Made by a program: the position numbers and the translations under genes. Of a stretch of 64,000 nt of DNA, positions 37,186 to 45,452 are shown piece after piece. Position 1 is the first letter of the stretch. Each line of letters begins with the position of its first letter. The notes under the pieces are model-generated. The model made no database searches. It was not told where the DNA came from and was given only the letters and a program-made list of their open reading frames with translations. The DNA is from Pseudomonas mosselii (lineage in GTDB: Bacteria > Pseudomonadota > Gammaproteobacteria > Pseudomonadales > Pseudomonadaceae), in the NCBI RefSeq assembly GCF_003205295.1, contig NZ_QJRP01000002.1, positions 62,001 to 126,000 on the forward strand. Reading direction: 5' to 3'.

Positions 37186-37208
37186 ATTTAAACTTTTGGG
37201 AATTGATA

Positions 37209-37679
37209 ATGCATAGCGAATTGGATGCCTATGATCGGCGCATCCTCGAACTGCTGCAGGAGGACGCGTCGCTGTCCAGTGCGCAGATCGCCGAGCGCGT
37301 GGGGCTGTCGCAATCGCCGTGCTGGCGGCGCATCCAGCGCTTGAAGGAGGAGGGTGTGATCCGCGGGCAGGTGACCCTGCTGGATCGCAAGAAGGTGGGG
37401 CTGAACACGCAGATCTTCGCCGAGGTAAAGCTCAACGCCCACGGGAGGTCGAGCTTCGCCGAGTTCACTGAGGCAATCCGCGGCTTTCCCGAAGTGCTGG
37501 AATGCTACGTGCTGATGGGGGCGGTGGACTTCCTGCTGCGCATCGTCACCTCGGATATCGAGGCATATGAGCGGTTCTTCTTCGAAAAACTGTCGAACGT
37601 GCCGGGTATCCAGGAAGTGAACTCGATCGTGGCGTTGTCGGAGATCAAGTCGACCACCAGCTTGCCATTGAGACCCTGA
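37209..37679 (+). CDS. Lrp/AsnC family transcriptional regulator
   Basis: 156 residues from the ATG at 37209. The winged helix-turn-helix (about 8-60) contains LDAYDRRILELLQEDASLSS and IAERVGLSQSPCWRRIQRLKEEGVI; the C-terminal RAM domain (about 70-150) binds an effector, usually an amino acid. The frame is open back to 37017, but only this start gives the standard Lrp N-terminus. The inverted repeat upstream fits autoregulation and co-control of the divergent ACT-like gene. Effector unknown. Confidence 0.9.
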   Translation: MHSELDAYDRRILELLQEDASLSSAQIAERVGLSQSPCWRRIQRLKEEGVIRGQVTLLDRKKVGLNTQIFAEVKLNAHGRSSFAEFTEAIRGFPEVLECYVLMGAVDFLLRIVTSDIEAYERFFFEKLSNVPGIQEVNSIVALSEIKSTTSLPLRP

Positions 37680-37686
37680 GGCGTCG

Positions 37687-37733
37687 ATCGCGGGGCAAGC
37701 CCGCTCCTACGAGGTGCAGGAGCGGGCGGCGCG
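37687..37733. repeat. Decayed REP element
   Basis: One full arm (ATCGCGGGGCAAGCCCGCTC plus CTACG) faces a degenerate arm (AGGAGCGGGCGGCGCGG). It lies between the convergent Lrp-type and CYTH-CHAD genes. Confidence 0.75.
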
Positions 37734-37736
37734 GAC

Positions 37737-39116
37737 TCAGGCCTTGAGCAGGTGCTTCCAGGCGCGGTTCTGTTCGATGGCGCGGGCCTGCTCGATGCGG
37801 GCTTCGAGCAGTTCTTCCTTGCCTTCTTCCACCAGGGGCAGCTCGGCCAGCTCGTGCAGCTTGTTCAGCTCGCCGTAGAGGCGGTCCTGCTGCGGCAGGT
37901 CCAGCACCTGGCGGGCGTGGTGCAGCCAGGTTTGCACGCATTCGATGCGCGGCAGCTGCTCGGCCAGGTCTTCCGGGCGCTGCACGTACAGCGGCAGTTT
38001 CAGGGCGCGGGACTCCTCGCCCAGCAGGTGTTGCAGCCAGCTGGCCAGCTGCGCCTTGCCCTGGCGCTCGCCACGGCCCTTGCGCTCGGCGGTCCAGGCG
38101 CGGGCGGTCAGCCAGCGCGCGGTCTCCAGGGAGAACTGGCCCCAGCGCGGGTCTTCCAGCTCTTCGGCGAACTGCTCGGGGGCGGCGCGGCGAATGTCTT
38201 CGTCATCGTTGCCGGCCAGTACCAGCGGGCGCCAGTCTTCCAGCAGCGCGTCGAGGCTGGCGCGCAGGGCGCGGGTAGTCGGACGCGGCGCTGCCTGGCC
38301 GAGACTGGCGGTGAGGGCGCGCAGTTCGGCCAGGCAGCGAACCCAGTCCTGCAGCAGGCGCCAGTGGCCATTGTGGCGATACTGCTCGGCCAGGCGCTGG
38401 CTGCTGCCCAGCAGTTGCCAGGCGAGGGCGGCGTAGGCGTCGTCCAGCGGCATCTCGGCCTGCAGTTCGGTCACCGGCAGGCCCAGTTCGTAGCTGTCCG
38501 GATCGAGCAGGCGGTAGCCGCGCTCGGCCTTGCTGATGTCGCAGGGCATCAGGGCCAGGCTGGCGGACAGCTCGGCGGCCAGTTCCAGAAGGGCTTCCGG
38601 GGCCCCTTCGCGCAGTTCCAGCTCCAGCTCGCAAATCTCTTCCTTGCGCTTGCCGGCGATCACGAAACCTTGATCCAGCGCGGCCTCGATCACCACCTTC
38701 GCCTTGCCGCGGCCCCAGGCGATCTCGGCGTACTCGCGGGTGAAGTCGGTGGTGAACAGCGGCTTGATGGTCTTCTTGTCCAGCCCGGCCAGTTGCTCCG
38801 GCCAGCAGGTGCCGTCGAGCTTCTTCAGGTCGAGCTTGGCCTTGTCCAGGTGCCACTCGTGCTCGTTGCGCTCGGACAGCCCGGCCACGCTCTGGCCACG
38901 GCACTTGAGGGTCTGGATGATGACCTCGCCATCGCGGCGCAGGCGCAGGGCGACACGGGCGGCGGACAGGTCGCGCTCCGGGGTGTCGAAGTACTGGTTG
39001 AGCAGTTCGCGGGTCTGCCAGCCGGACTTGTTGCGCTTCTTCAGCAGGGGGTGCTCGCGCAGGGCGGCAAGGGTCTCGCGGCTGGCGCGGAGTTTGAGTT
39101 CGGTTTCTTTGTGCAT
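37737..39116 (-). CDS. CYTH-CHAD domain protein, putative inorganic triphosphatase
   Basis: 459 residues. The N-terminal CYTH domain starts with the ExExK signature (ETELK, residues 4-8) and has charged tunnel strands such as VALRLRRDGEVIIQTLK, and ELELELREG. The CHAD domain (about 215-459) is helical with conserved His residues and basic stretches. E. coli YgiF of this type hydrolyses inorganic triphosphate; CHAD domains bind polyphosphate. Cytoplasmic. It is divergent from argE. Confidence 0.88.
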   Translation of the reverse strand: MHKETELKLRASRETLAALREHPLLKKRNKSGWQTRELLNQYFDTPERDLSAARVALRLRRDGEVIIQTLKCRGQSVAGLSERNEHEWHLDKAKLDLKKLDGTCWPEQLAGLDKKTIKPLFTTDFTREYAEIAWGRGKAKVVIEAALDQGFVIAGKRKEEICELELELREGAPEALLELAAELSASLALMPCDISKAERGYRLLDPDSYELGLPVTELQAEMPLDDAYAALAWQLLGSSQRLAEQYRHNGHWRLLQDWVRCLAELRALTASLGQAAPRPTTRALRASLDALLEDWRPLVLAGNDDEDIRRAAPEQFAEELEDPRWGQFSLETARWLTARAWTAERKGRGERQGKAQLASWLQHLLGEESRALKLPLYVQRPEDLAEQLPRIECVQTWLHHARQVLDLPQQDRLYGELNKLHELAELPLVEEGKEELLEARIEQARAIEQNRAWKHLLKA

Positions 39117-39210
39117 CGCGGGCTCGGAAGGAGGGGCATCGTTGCTGGGCAGTCTACAGTACTTGCTCCACGAGGATGCTGCGGATTGCCAGGTGACGGG
39201 TAGCCATTGT

Positions 39211-39216
39211 TATGAT
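39211..39216 (+). promoter_or_regulatory. Candidate -10 box of argE (TATGAT)
   Basis: TATGAT 28 bp before the argE ATG, with TTGCCA at 39186-39191 (19-bp spacing, slightly long). Confidence 0.4.
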
Positions 39217-39244
39217 GCCTTTCACGCCGTCGAGGAGTCCGCGC

Positions 39245-40390
39245 ATGCCGTTGCCGTCGCTGAAAGACCAGTTCGCCGCCCTGATCGCCGCGCCCTCGGT
39301 CAGTTGTACCCAGCCTGCGCTGGACCAGTCCAACCGCGCGGTCATCGACCTGCTGGCCGGCTGGCTGGGCGACCTGGGGTTCACCTGCGAGATCCAGCAG
39401 GTCAGCCCCGGCAAGTTCAACCTCCTGGCCAGCCGCGGCACCGGCCCGGGCGGCCTGGTGCTGGCCGGGCACAGCGATACCGTGCCGTACGACCCGCAGC
39501 TGTGGAGCAGTGATCCGCTCAAGCTGACCGAGGTCGATGGCCGTTGGGTCGGGCTGGGCAGCTGCGACATGAAAGGCTTCTTCGCCCTGGTCATCGACGC
39601 AGTCATCCCGCTGCTCGAACACGATTTCAAGCAACCGCTGCTGATCCTCGCCACCTGCGACGAGGAAAGCTCGATGTCCGGCGCTCGCGCCCTGGCCGAG
39701 GCCGGCCAGCCACTCGGACGGGCGGCGGTGATCGGCGAGCCCACCGGGCTCAAACCGATCAGGATGCACAAGGGCATCCTCATGGACCGCATCGACATCC
39801 TCGGGCGCAGTGGCCATTCGTCGGATCCGAGCCTGGGCCGCAGCGCCATGGAAGCCATGCACGCGGTGATGGGCGAGCTGATGGGCCTGCGTCGTACCTG
39901 GCAGGAGCAGTACCGCAACCCGCAGTTCACGGTGCCGACGCCGACCCTGAACTTCGGCTGCATCCACGGTGGCGACAACCCCAACCGCATCTGTGGCCAG
40001 TGCGCCCTGGAGTTCGACCTGCGCCCGCTGCCGGGCATGGATGTCGAGCAGCTGCGCGCGGCGATCCGCGGCAAGCTTGCGCCATTGGCCGAGCGCCATG
40101 AAGTGCGTATCGACTATGCGCCGCTGTTCCCCGAAGTGCCGCCGTTCGAGCAGAACGCCGACAGCGAACTGGTGCGGGTGGCCGAACGTCTGACCGGCCA
40201 CCGCGCCGAAGCGGTGGCCTTTGGCACCGAAGCGCCTTATCTTCAGCAGCTCGGTTGCCAGACCATCGTGCTCGGCCCAGGTGACATCGCCTGTGCCCAC
40301 CAGCCCGGCGAATACCTTGAAATGTCACGAATCGAGCCTACCGTGCGTCTATTGCGTGACCTGATCCGGCACTATTGCCTGAGCCATTGA
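39245..40390 (+). CDS. argE: Acetylornithine deacetylase
   Basis: 381 residues from the ATG at 39245 with AGGAG 7 nt upstream. M20 metallopeptidase family: metal-binding H76 and catalytic D78 in LAGHSDTVPYD, bridging D108 in GSCDMKG and E140/E141 in ATCDEESS; the dimerisation insert follows at about 180-300. It hydrolyses N-acetylornithine to ornithine and acetate in arginine synthesis. It is followed by argA, so the locus combines an acetylation and a deacetylation step. Some Pseudomonas also have ArgJ for recycling the acetyl group. Confidence 0.93.
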   Translation: MPLPSLKDQFAALIAAPSVSCTQPALDQSNRAVIDLLAGWLGDLGFTCEIQQVSPGKFNLLASRGTGPGGLVLAGHSDTVPYDPQLWSSDPLKLTEVDGRWVGLGSCDMKGFFALVIDAVIPLLEHDFKQPLLILATCDEESSMSGARALAEAGQPLGRAAVIGEPTGLKPIRMHKGILMDRIDILGRSGHSSDPSLGRSAMEAMHAVMGELMGLRRTWQEQYRNPQFTVPTPTLNFGCIHGGDNPNRICGQCALEFDLRPLPGMDVEQLRAAIRGKLAPLAERHEVRIDYAPLFPEVPPFEQNADSELVRVAERLTGHRAEAVAFGTEAPYLQQLGCQTIVLGPGDIACAHQPGEYLEMSRIEPTVRLLRDLIRHYCLSH

Positions 40391-40417
40391 TCTTTCCCTG
40401 ACCAGAGGAGACCGCGC

Positions 40418-40444
40418 GTGACCGCAAGCCTGTTCCGACGATGA
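40418..40444 (+). CDS. Putative arginine leader peptide upstream of argA
   Basis: A strong Shine-Dalgarno (AGAGGAG, 40404-40410) precedes a GTG at 40418 by 7 nt. The eight-codon ORF reads MTASLFRR and ends with two consecutive CGA codons, rare in Pseudomonas, then TGA, 55 bp before the argA ATG. An ATG at 40441 overlaps its stop. It may couple translation or arginyl-tRNA supply to argA expression. Chance occurrence cannot be excluded. Confidence 0.4.
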   Translation: MTASLFRR

Positions 40445-40499
40445 CTTTCGAACGTTGTGCGCCTTTTCGTTCTCCGTTCACTTATCCACAGGCCCTGTC

Positions 40500-41798
40500 A
40501 TGCCCGATTACGTCAACTGGCTGCGCCATGCGTCTCCCTACATCAACGCCCACCGCGACTGCACCTTCGTGGTCATGCTCCCCGGTGACGGCGTCGAACA
40601 CCCGAACTTCGGCAACATCGTCCACGACCTGGTACTGCTGCACAGCCTCGGCGTGCGCCTGGTGCTGGTCCATGGCTCGCGCCCGCAGATCGAAAGCCGC
40701 CTGGCTGCCCGCGGCCTGACCCCGCACTACCACCATGGCATGCGCATCACCGACGCGGCGACGCTCGACTGCGTGATCGATGCGGTCGGCGCCCTGCGCC
40801 TGGCCATCGAGGCGCGCCTGTCGATGGACATGGCGGCCTCGCCGATGCAGGGCTCGCGCCTGCGGGTGGCCTCCGGCAACTTGGTCACGGCACGGCCGAT
40901 CGGCGTGCTTGAAGGGGTCGACTACCATCACACCGGCGAAGTGCGCCGGGTCGACCGCAAGGGCATCAACCGCCTGCTCGACGAGCGCTCCATCGTACTG
41001 CTGTCGCCGCTGGGCTATTCGCCGACCGGCGAGATCTTCAACCTCGCCTGCGAGGACGTGGCCACTCGCGCCGCCATCGAGCTGGGCGCCGACAAGCTGC
41101 TGCTGTTCGGCGCCGAGCCGGGCCTGCTGGACGCACATGGCCAGCTGGTGCGCGAGCTGCGGCCACAACACATTGCGCCGCACCTGCAGCGCCTGGGCAG
41201 CGACTACCAGGCCGAGCTGCTGGATGCCGCCGCCGAGGCCTGCAAGGGCGGCGTGGCGCGCAGCCATATCGTCAGCTATGCCGAGGACGGTGCGCTGCTG
41301 ACCGAGCTGTTCACCCGGGGTGGCGGCGGCACGCTGGTGTCCCAGGAGCAATTCGAGGTGGTGCGCGAGGCGACCATCGAGGATGTCGGCGGCTTGCTGG
41401 AGCTGATCAGCCCGCTGGAAGAGCAGGGCATCCTGGTGCGCCGTTCGCGCGAGGTGCTGGAGCGAGAGATCGAGCAGTTCAGCGTGGTCGAGCGCGAGGG
41501 CATGATCATCGCCTGCGCGGCGCTGTACCCGATTGCCGACTCCGAGGCCGGGGAGCTGGCGTGCCTGGCGGTGAACCCGGAGTACCGGCATGGCGGGCGT
41601 GGCGACGAACTGCTCGAGCGCATCGAGGAGCGGGCGCGCAAACTGGGACTCAATACCCTGTTCGTGCTGACGACTCGGACCGCGCACTGGTTCCGTGAGC
41701 GTGGCTTTGCACCCAGTGGCGTGGAGCGGCTGCCGGCGGCGCGGGCTTCGCTGTACAACTACCAGCGCAATTCGAAGATCTTCGAGAAGCCGTTGTAA
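40500..41798 (+). CDS. argA: N-acetylglutamate synthase
   Basis: 432 residues from the ATG at 40500, giving the standard start MPDYVNWLRHASPYI. An amino acid kinase-like domain (about 25-280, with LVLVHGSRPQIE) binds the arginine effector and an N-terminal part; the C-terminal GNAT domain (about 290-432) contains the acetyl-CoA loop EYRHGGRGDELLERIEERA. It acetylates glutamate, the first step of arginine synthesis, and is usually inhibited by arginine. Its own ribosome binding site is poor, which fits coupling to the upstream short ORF. Confidence 0.94.
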   Translation: MPDYVNWLRHASPYINAHRDCTFVVMLPGDGVEHPNFGNIVHDLVLLHSLGVRLVLVHGSRPQIESRLAARGLTPHYHHGMRITDAATLDCVIDAVGALRLAIEARLSMDMAASPMQGSRLRVASGNLVTARPIGVLEGVDYHHTGEVRRVDRKGINRLLDERSIVLLSPLGYSPTGEIFNLACEDVATRAAIELGADKLLLFGAEPGLLDAHGQLVRELRPQHIAPHLQRLGSDYQAELLDAAAEACKGGVARSHIVSYAEDGALLTELFTRGGGGTLVSQEQFEVVREATIEDVGGLLELISPLEEQGILVRRSREVLEREIEQFSVVEREGMIIACAALYPIADSEAGELACLAVNPEYRHGGRGDELLERIEERARKLGLNTLFVLTTRTAHWFRERGFAPSGVERLPAARASLYNYQRNSKIFEKPL

Positions 41799-41822
41799 AG
41801 CTGTTCGCCAGCTTGTGCGGCC

Positions 41823-41943
41823 CCTGTGGGAGCGGCCTTGTGTCGCGAAAGGGCTGCATAGCAGCCCCGGCGATATCAGCTTGATGCACGAATCCTGGGG
41901 GCGCTTCGCACCCCTTTCGCGACACAAGGCCGCTCCTACAGGG
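41823..41943. repeat. REP pair, GCGACACAAGGCCGCTCC subtype
   Basis: CCTGTGGGAGCGGCCTTGTG plus TCGCGAAAGG and the complement CCTTTCGCGACACAAGGCCG plus CTCCTACAGG enclose a nested hairpin. It lies between convergent argA and spuI. Confidence 0.85.
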
Positions 41944-41965
41944 GGCGCGGAGTCGCCGGAAGGCC

Positions 41966-42000
41966 AAACAAAAACGCCGCCCTTGTGGGCGGCGTTTTCG
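41966..42000 (-). terminator. Rho-independent terminator of spuI
   Basis: On the minus strand AACGCCGCCC-ACAA-GGGCGGCGTT is followed by TTTGTTTGG. It starts 1 bp after the spuI stop. The plus strand also ends in TTTTCGTTT, so it may stop argA transcripts too. Confidence 0.85.
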
Positions 42001-42001
42001 T

Positions 42002-43378
42002 TTACACGGTATGCAGGTACCAGTTGTACTCGAGGTCGGAGATCGAGTGCTCGAACTCCTCCAGCTCGCTCTCCTTGCACGCGACGAAGATGTCGATGTA
42101 CTTCGGATCGATGTACTTGTTGAGGATCTCGCTGTCGTCCAGCTCGCGCAGGGCATCACGCAGGTTGTTCGGCAGGCTCTGCTCCAGCTGCTCGTACGAG
42201 TTGCCTTCGATCGGCTCGCCCGGTTCGATCTTGTTGGTCAGACCGTGGTGCACGCCGGCCAGCACGGCCGCCATCATCAGGTACGGGTTGGCGTCGGCTC
42301 CGGCCACGCGGTGTTCGATGCGTACGGCGTCCGGCGAGCCGGTCGGCACGCGCAGGGCGACGGTGCGGTTGTCCAGGCCCCAGCTCGGTGCGTTGGGCAC
42401 GTAGAACTGCGCACCGAAACGACGGTACGAGTTGACGTTCGGGCAGAGAAACGCCATCGAAGCGGGCAGGGTCTCGAGCACACCGCCGACAGCGTGACGT
42501 AGCGCGGCGTTCTGCTCGGGATCCTCGCTGGTGAAGATGTTGTTGCCATCCTTGTCCAGCACGGAAATGTGTACATGCAGGCCGTTGCCTGCCTGGCCCG
42601 GGTAGGGCTTGGCCATGAAGGTGGTGTCCATTTCATGGTCGTAGGCGATGTTCTTGATCAACCGCTTGAGCAACACCGCGTAGTCACAGGCCTTGAGCGG
42701 GTCGGCGACGTGGTGCAGGTTGACTTCGAACTGCGCCGGGGCGCTTTCCTTGACGATGGCGTCGGCCGGGATGCCTTGTTCCTTCGCGCCTTCAAGGATG
42801 TCCTGCAGGCAGTCGGCGTATTCGTCGAGGTCGTCGATCAGGTACACCTGGGTCGACTGCGGGCGCTTGCCCGAGATCGGCGAGCGTGGCGGTTGTGGGC
42901 GGCCGTTCACGTTCTCCTGGTCGATCAGGTAGAACTCCAGCTCGAACGCGGCGCAGATGGTCAGGCCCATGTCGGTGAACTTGCTCACCACCTGGCGCAG
43001 CACTTCACGCGGGTCGGCGAAGAACGGCTCGCCTTCGATTTCGTGCATGGTCATCAGCAGCTGCGCGGTCGGGCGCTTCTGCCAGGGTTCGTTGGAGAGG
43101 GTGCCGGGGATGGGGTAGCAGATGCGGTCGGCGTCGCCGATGTCCAGGCCAAGGCCGGTGCTTTCGACGGTCGAACCGTTGATATCCAGGGCGAAGAGGG
43201 AGGCAGGCAGGTTGATGCCTTTCTCGTAAACCTTGTGGAGGCTGGTGCGCTCTATGCGCTTGCCGCGCACCACACCATTCATATCTGCAATCAGAAGGTC
43301 AACGTAGAGAACCTCAGGATGTTCCTTAAGGAACGCGTTCGCTTCGTTAAGCTGAACGGCACGCGGGGGTACCGACAT
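42002..43378 (-). CDS. spuI: Glutamylpolyamine synthetase (glutamine synthetase family)
   Basis: 458 residues of the glutamine synthetase III-less, PuuA-like branch. Landmarks: AFELEFYLID for metal binding, the NGLHVHISVLDKDGNN loop, the PNVNSYRRFGAQFYVPN and RIEHRVAGADANPYL blocks. Such enzymes ligate glutamate to putrescine or other polyamines with ATP, the first step of the gamma-glutamylation route. It is divergent from spuB, with a long shared region. The precise amine is not set by the sequence. Confidence 0.9.
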   Translation of the reverse strand: MSVPPRAVQLNEANAFLKEHPEVLYVDLLIADMNGVVRGKRIERTSLHKVYEKGINLPASLFALDINGSTVESTGLGLDIGDADRICYPIPGTLSNEPWQKRPTAQLLMTMHEIEGEPFFADPREVLRQVVSKFTDMGLTICAAFELEFYLIDQENVNGRPQPPRSPISGKRPQSTQVYLIDDLDEYADCLQDILEGAKEQGIPADAIVKESAPAQFEVNLHHVADPLKACDYAVLLKRLIKNIAYDHEMDTTFMAKPYPGQAGNGLHVHISVLDKDGNNIFTSEDPEQNAALRHAVGGVLETLPASMAFLCPNVNSYRRFGAQFYVPNAPSWGLDNRTVALRVPTGSPDAVRIEHRVAGADANPYLMMAAVLAGVHHGLTNKIEPGEPIEGNSYEQLEQSLPNNLRDALRELDDSEILNKYIDPKYIDIFVACKESELEEFEHSISDLEYNWYLHTV

Positions 43379-44045
43379 GATGCAACACCTTTGTTGTTAA
43401 AAATATCAATCAAGGGGGGCTTGCAACCCCAGTCAATCGGAAAGACCAGGTGAAGTCAAGCCAAGCCCATGATGCCCTTAAATGGCACATCTACGGCAGA
43501 TTTGCTGCATATCGGGGCGTGCCATTATCCGCTATTTTCGCCCTGAAGGGTTATCCCGAGCGGGGCGTGTTTTATTTTTTACGGAGAGGTTGTGTAAAAA
43601 AATGAACGAGGATAAGCTCGGTCACAACCCAGAACACAATAATACGAGGGTCACATGGTCCGCTTGCCGAGACCTGTCAGCGCCGCATGCACGGTGCGTT
43701 CAGGTACATCTCCCGGTTGCCGTCCGGTCATCGCACGCCTGCATCGAAAGGGCGCCGCACTGGCCGCAATAATTGACGGTTCGCGTAAAAAAGCCATACC
43801 TCGTAACGCTTTACCGCAACACCTCCTTTCCTTCTGCCCTTCGCTTTCTGCTCGGACACGCGCTCGCGGTGTGTATCCGCTGTGGTCCGGCGCGTGGGGT
43901 TTTGCTTTAGCCATGCACAGCATCCAGAATCAAGGCGCGGGCCTTTCCAGGCCCCTCGGCGCCCTGCGCGCCGACTTTGCCCGACGCCTGGCGTCAGTGG
44001 CCGCCGGTTGCCTTCAACCGCGCCACATTACCTCCTGAGGTATTT
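43379..44045. other. 667-bp divergent intergenic region of the spu cluster
   Basis: No credible gene. The short open frames (43482-43772 and 43655-44038 plus, 43651-43923 minus) have codon use and products unlike proteins. Two AT-rich stretches, around 43390-43480 and 43550-43650, should contain the spuI and spuB promoters and operators. No confident sigma-70 or sigma-54 promoter can be assigned by eye. In P. aeruginosa the spuA amidotransferase gene lies here; it is absent in this genome window. Confidence 0.7.
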
Positions 44046-45404
44046 ATGAGTCACAACCTCGACCAGCTCACCGATTGGTTGAAAGAGCACAAGATCACCG
44101 AAGTGGAATGCCTGATCAGCGACCTGACCGGCATCACCCGCGGCAAGATCTCGCCCACCAACAAGTTCATCGCCGAGAAGGGCATGCGCCTGCCCGAAAG
44201 CGTGCTGCTGCAGACCGTGACCGGCGACTACGTCGACGACGACATCTATTACGAACTGCTCGACCCGGCCGACATCGACATGATCTGCCGCCCCGACGAG
44301 AACGCGGTGTTTCTCGTGCCATGGGCCATCGAACCGACCGCCCAGGTGATCCACGATACCTACGACAAGAAGGGCAACCCGGTCGAGCTGTCGCCGCGCA
44401 ACGTGCTGAAGAAGGTCCTGAAACTCTACGCCGACAAAGGCTGGCAGCCGATCGTCGCGCCCGAGATGGAGTTCTACCTCACCAAGCGTAGCGAAGACCC
44501 GGACTTTCCGCTGCAGCCGCCGGTGGGCCGTTCCGGCCGCCCGGAAACCGGACGCCAGTCGTTCTCCATCGAGGCGGCCAACGAATTCGACCCGCTGTTC
44601 GAGGATGTCTACGACTGGTGCGAACTGCAGCAGCTGGATCTCGACACGCTGATCCACGAGGACGGCACCGCGCAGATGGAAATCAACTTCCGTCACGGCG
44701 ACGCGCTGCACCTGGCCGACCAGATCCTGGTGTTCAAGCGCACCATGCGCGAGGCGGCGCTCAAGCACAACGTGGCCGCCACCTTCATGGCCAAGCCCAT
44801 GACCGGCGAGCCGGGCAGCGCGATGCACCTGCACCAGAGCGTGGTCGACGTGGCCACCGGCAAGAACATCTTCTCCAACGCCGACGGCAGCATGAGCGAG
44901 CTGTTCCTGCACCATATCGGCGGCCTGCAGAAGTTCATCCCCGAGGCGCTGCCGCTGTTCGCCCCCAACGTCAACTCGTTCCGCCGTTTCCTGCCGGACA
45001 CCTCGGCACCGGTGAACGTCGAGTGGGGCGAAGAGAACCGCACCGTCGGCCTGCGCGTGCCGGATGCCGGCCCGCAGAACCGCCGGGTCGAGAACCGCTT
45101 GCCGGGCGCCGACGCCAACCCCTACCTGGCCATCGCCGCGAGCCTGCTGTGCGGCTACATCGGCATGGTCGAAGGCATCGAGGCCAGCGCGCCGGTGCAG
45201 GGCCGTGGCTACGAGCGGCGCAACCTGCGCCTGCCACTGACTATCGAGGACGCCCTGGAGCGCATGGAGAACAGCCGCGCGCTGGTGCAGTACCTGGGCA
45301 AGAAATTCATCACCGGCTACGTCGCCACCAAGCGCGCCGAGCATGAGAACTTCAAGCGCGTCATCAGCTCCTGGGAGCGTGAGTTCCTGCTGTTTGCTGT
45401 GTGA
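44046..45404 (+). CDS. spuB: Glutamylpolyamine synthetase (glutamine synthetase family)
   Basis: 452 residues from the ATG at 44046, with TGAGGT 6 nt upstream; the frame is open back to 43977. Related to SpuI, with VAPEMEFYLTK for metal binding, SAMHLHQSVVDVATGKNIF, the PNVNSFRRFLPD region and RVENRLPGADANPYLAIAAS. It ligates glutamate to a polyamine in the gamma-glutamyl pathway. First gene of the plus-strand spuBCDEFGH cluster. Two divergent synthetases in one locus suggest different amine preference. Confidence 0.9.
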   Translation: MSHNLDQLTDWLKEHKITEVECLISDLTGITRGKISPTNKFIAEKGMRLPESVLLQTVTGDYVDDDIYYELLDPADIDMICRPDENAVFLVPWAIEPTAQVIHDTYDKKGNPVELSPRNVLKKVLKLYADKGWQPIVAPEMEFYLTKRSEDPDFPLQPPVGRSGRPETGRQSFSIEAANEFDPLFEDVYDWCELQQLDLDTLIHEDGTAQMEINFRHGDALHLADQILVFKRTMREAALKHNVAATFMAKPMTGEPGSAMHLHQSVVDVATGKNIFSNADGSMSELFLHHIGGLQKFIPEALPLFAPNVNSFRRFLPDTSAPVNVEWGEENRTVGLRVPDAGPQNRRVENRLPGADANPYLAIAASLLCGYIGMVEGIEASAPVQGRGYERRNLRLPLTIEDALERMENSRALVQYLGKKFITGYVATKRAEHENFKRVISSWEREFLLFAV

Positions 45405-45452
45405 TCAACCCTGAGGCCGCCTATGGGCGGCCACCGGAAAATGGAGAGGCAC

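Noticed and set aside
43507..43525. Possible sigma-54 promoter for spuI (TGGCACG on the minus strand)
   Set aside because: The -24-like TGGCACG is present but the TGC that could be the -12 element is about 3 bp too far.
43482..44038. Several 90-130 codon frames in the spuI-spuB gap
   Set aside because: Overlapping frames on both strands, no ribosome sites with good spacing, rare codons and Cys/His/Arg-rich products; treated as non-coding.
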